From assembly GCA_049964535.1 (NCBI GenBank), contig JBMFXG010000128.1:1-7920 (forward strand): a DNA stretch of 7,920 nt, written 5' to 3'. The notes beneath the pieces were generated by a model that saw only the letters and a list, made by a program, of their open reading frames with translations, was not told the DNA's origin and made no database searches. This document shows, in pieces, positions 6,826 through 7,920 of the stretch. The position numbers and the translations under genes were made by a program. This DNA is from JAJYZP01 sp049964535. GTDB lineage: Bacteria; Actinomycetota; Acidimicrobiia; Acidimicrobiales; Acidimicrobiaceae. Position 1 is the stretch's first letter, and every line of letters begins with the position of its first letter.

Positions 6826-7920
6826 ATGGATGACACAGAGGATCGGATAGCCGACAACGAAGTAGACGTCGCTCCAACCGGACGATTCCGGATCTACTTG
6901 GGGTCCTCAGCTGGTGTCGGTAAGACAGTTGCGATGCTGGACGAGGGCGAGCGCAGACGCTCACGAGGCGCCGACGTCGTCATCGGTTACGTAGAGACCC
7001 ACAAACGCCCCTTCACCGTGGAGCGCGCAGCGAGCTTTGAGGCCGTTCCTCGAAAGATCGTGCACTACCGTGGCACAACCTTTGAGGAGCTCGATCTCGA
7101 CCGGATCCTAGAGCGACGACCGGAAGTCGCAATGATCGACGAGCTTGCCCACACGAACATACCGGGTGCTTCCGCTCACGAAAAACGTTGGCAAGACGTA
7201 TACGAGATACTCGACAACGGAATCAGTGTGATAACGACGCTGAACGTCCAACACATCGAGTCTCTCGCTGATGCAGTCGAGACGATGACTGGAGCAAAGG
7301 TTCTTGAGCGCGTTCCGGATCACGTGGTACGCAGAGCAGACCAGATCGAACTCGTCGACTCGTCGCCTGAGCAGCTACGACGTCGGCTCATGCATGGCAA
7401 CATCTACCCGAAGGACAAGATCACCGAGGCTCTTAACCACTTCTTCCGTCTCGAGAACCTCACGGCTCTTCGAGATCTCGCACTCCGTTTCGTTGCCGAC
7501 GAAACGGAGGAGGAGATGCTTGCGTACTTGGAGCGTCTGGGAGACCACCGTCGATGGGAGACCAAGGAGCGCATACTCGTAGCGGTCACCGGAGCACATG
7601 GCTCTGATCAGGTCATGCATCGAGCTGCGCGCATTGCAAGTCGGACCAAGGGAGATCTCCACGTTGCCTATGTACGCTCCAGCGAGGGTCAACAAAGAAC
7701 TACCGAGAGTGACCTCGCCAGACTGCAAGTGCTAGCCGAGGGACTCAACGGACGATGGGTCATTTTAGAAGGAGACTCGCCGGCCGAGACGCTCGTCGAC
7801 TACGCGGTGCGAAGTCGAATGACCCAACTTGTAGTCGGGTCGTCAGGTGAGCCAAAGTGGCGTGGCCTGTGGAAAGGCTCACTCCTCCAACGCGTCATTC
7901 GATTTGCGGGTGACAACGGG
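6826..7920 (+). CDS. kdpD: KdpD N-terminal half: KdpD sensor domain plus Usp domain (runs off window)
   Basis: The frame is open from ATG 6826 to the right edge, giving 365 residues without a stop. Residues ~18-232 are the KdpD sensor domain: P-loop GSSAGVGKT (26-34), GYVETHKRP (54-62), the MIDELAHTN segment (103-111), KRWQDV (120-125), TTLNVQHIESL (137-147), ADQIELVD (171-178) and LMHGNIYP (188-195). Residues ~247-365 are a universal-stress-protein domain starting ERILVAVTG and keeping the full UspA nucleotide motif G-2X-G-9X-G-S (Gly338, Gly341, Gly351, Ser352). In KdpD these modules are cytoplasmic and tune the response to K+ and nucleotide signals. The window ends near the normal end of the Usp domain, so whether a second membrane/kinase part follows is unknown. 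The only in-frame start after the upstream stop (TAA 6799-6801) is ATG 6826, which lacks a close ribosome site. Confidence 0.93.
   Translation, partial: MDDTEDRIADNEVDVAPTGRFRIYLGSSAGVGKTVAMLDEGERRRSRGADVVIGYVETHKRPFTVERAASFEAVPRKIVHYRGTTFEELDLDRILERRPEVAMIDELAHTNIPGASAHEKRWQDVYEILDNGISVITTLNVQHIESLADAVETMTGAKVLERVPDHVVRRADQIELVDSSPEQLRRRLMHGNIYPKDKITEALNHFFRLENLTALRDLALRFVADETEEEMLAYLERLGDHRRWETKERILVAVTGAHGSDQVMHRAARIASRTKGDLHVAYVRSSEGQQRTTESDLARLQVLAEGLNGRWVILEGDSPAETLVDYAVRSRMTQLVVGSSGEPKWRGLWKGSLLQRVIRFAGDNG

Noticed and set aside
7375..7728. A 117-codon minus-strand open frame opposite the KdpD N-terminal gene
   Set aside because: The plus strand encodes continuous KdpD and Usp motifs here, so the opposite frame is a by-product.

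Overview
The window is a bacterial kdp locus: a high-affinity, ATP-driven K+ uptake system with its own regulators, at about two-thirds of the protein-coding length for transport and one-third for regulation. Mid-50s % GC in the stretches I counted, GTG and possible TTG starts, a KdpF subunit and the style of the KdpB/KdpC sequences fit an actinobacterium. I would guess an Acidimicrobiia-like lineage, but this is impression only; no marker gene is present.

Layout. Positions 1-4288 hold the structural genes on the minus strand, read right to left: a 27-residue membrane microprotein (4205-4288), kdpF (4119-4208), kdpA (2426-4117), kdpB (371-2425) and kdpC (1-359, 3' end cut by the window edge). 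They are packed with 4-nt overlap, 1-nt, 0-nt and 11-nt junctions, so they form one translationally coupled operon. A 148-bp gap (4289-4436) ahead of it holds a good candidate KdpE operator and promoter. Upstream on the same strand lie kdpE (4437-5117) and a membrane histidine kinase (5121 to about 6649) that corresponds to the C-terminal half of KdpD only (DUF4118 membrane domain, GAF, HisKA, HATPase_c). A divergent gap (6650-6825) separates it from a plus-strand gene (6826 to beyond 7920) encoding the N-terminal half of KdpD (KdpD sensor domain plus Usp domain).

How they work together. KdpA carries the K+ pathway, KdpB hydrolyses ATP, KdpC and KdpF complete and stabilise the complex, and the KdpD/KdpE phosphorelay switches the operon on under K+ limitation. 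What is unusual is that KdpD appears cut in two and placed head-to-head, so the cytoplasmic ATP-binding/Usp input module would act in trans on the kinase and KdpE. The kinase gene also has an apparent one-base deletion in a short homopolymer inside its membrane domain.

Two further oddities stand out: an abrupt shift to about 69% GC over the leftmost ~540 bases (kdpC and the last ~55 codons of kdpB), which suggests recombination or an assembly join, and the microprotein gene ahead of kdpF. I saw no RNA genes, mobile elements or CRISPR arrays.
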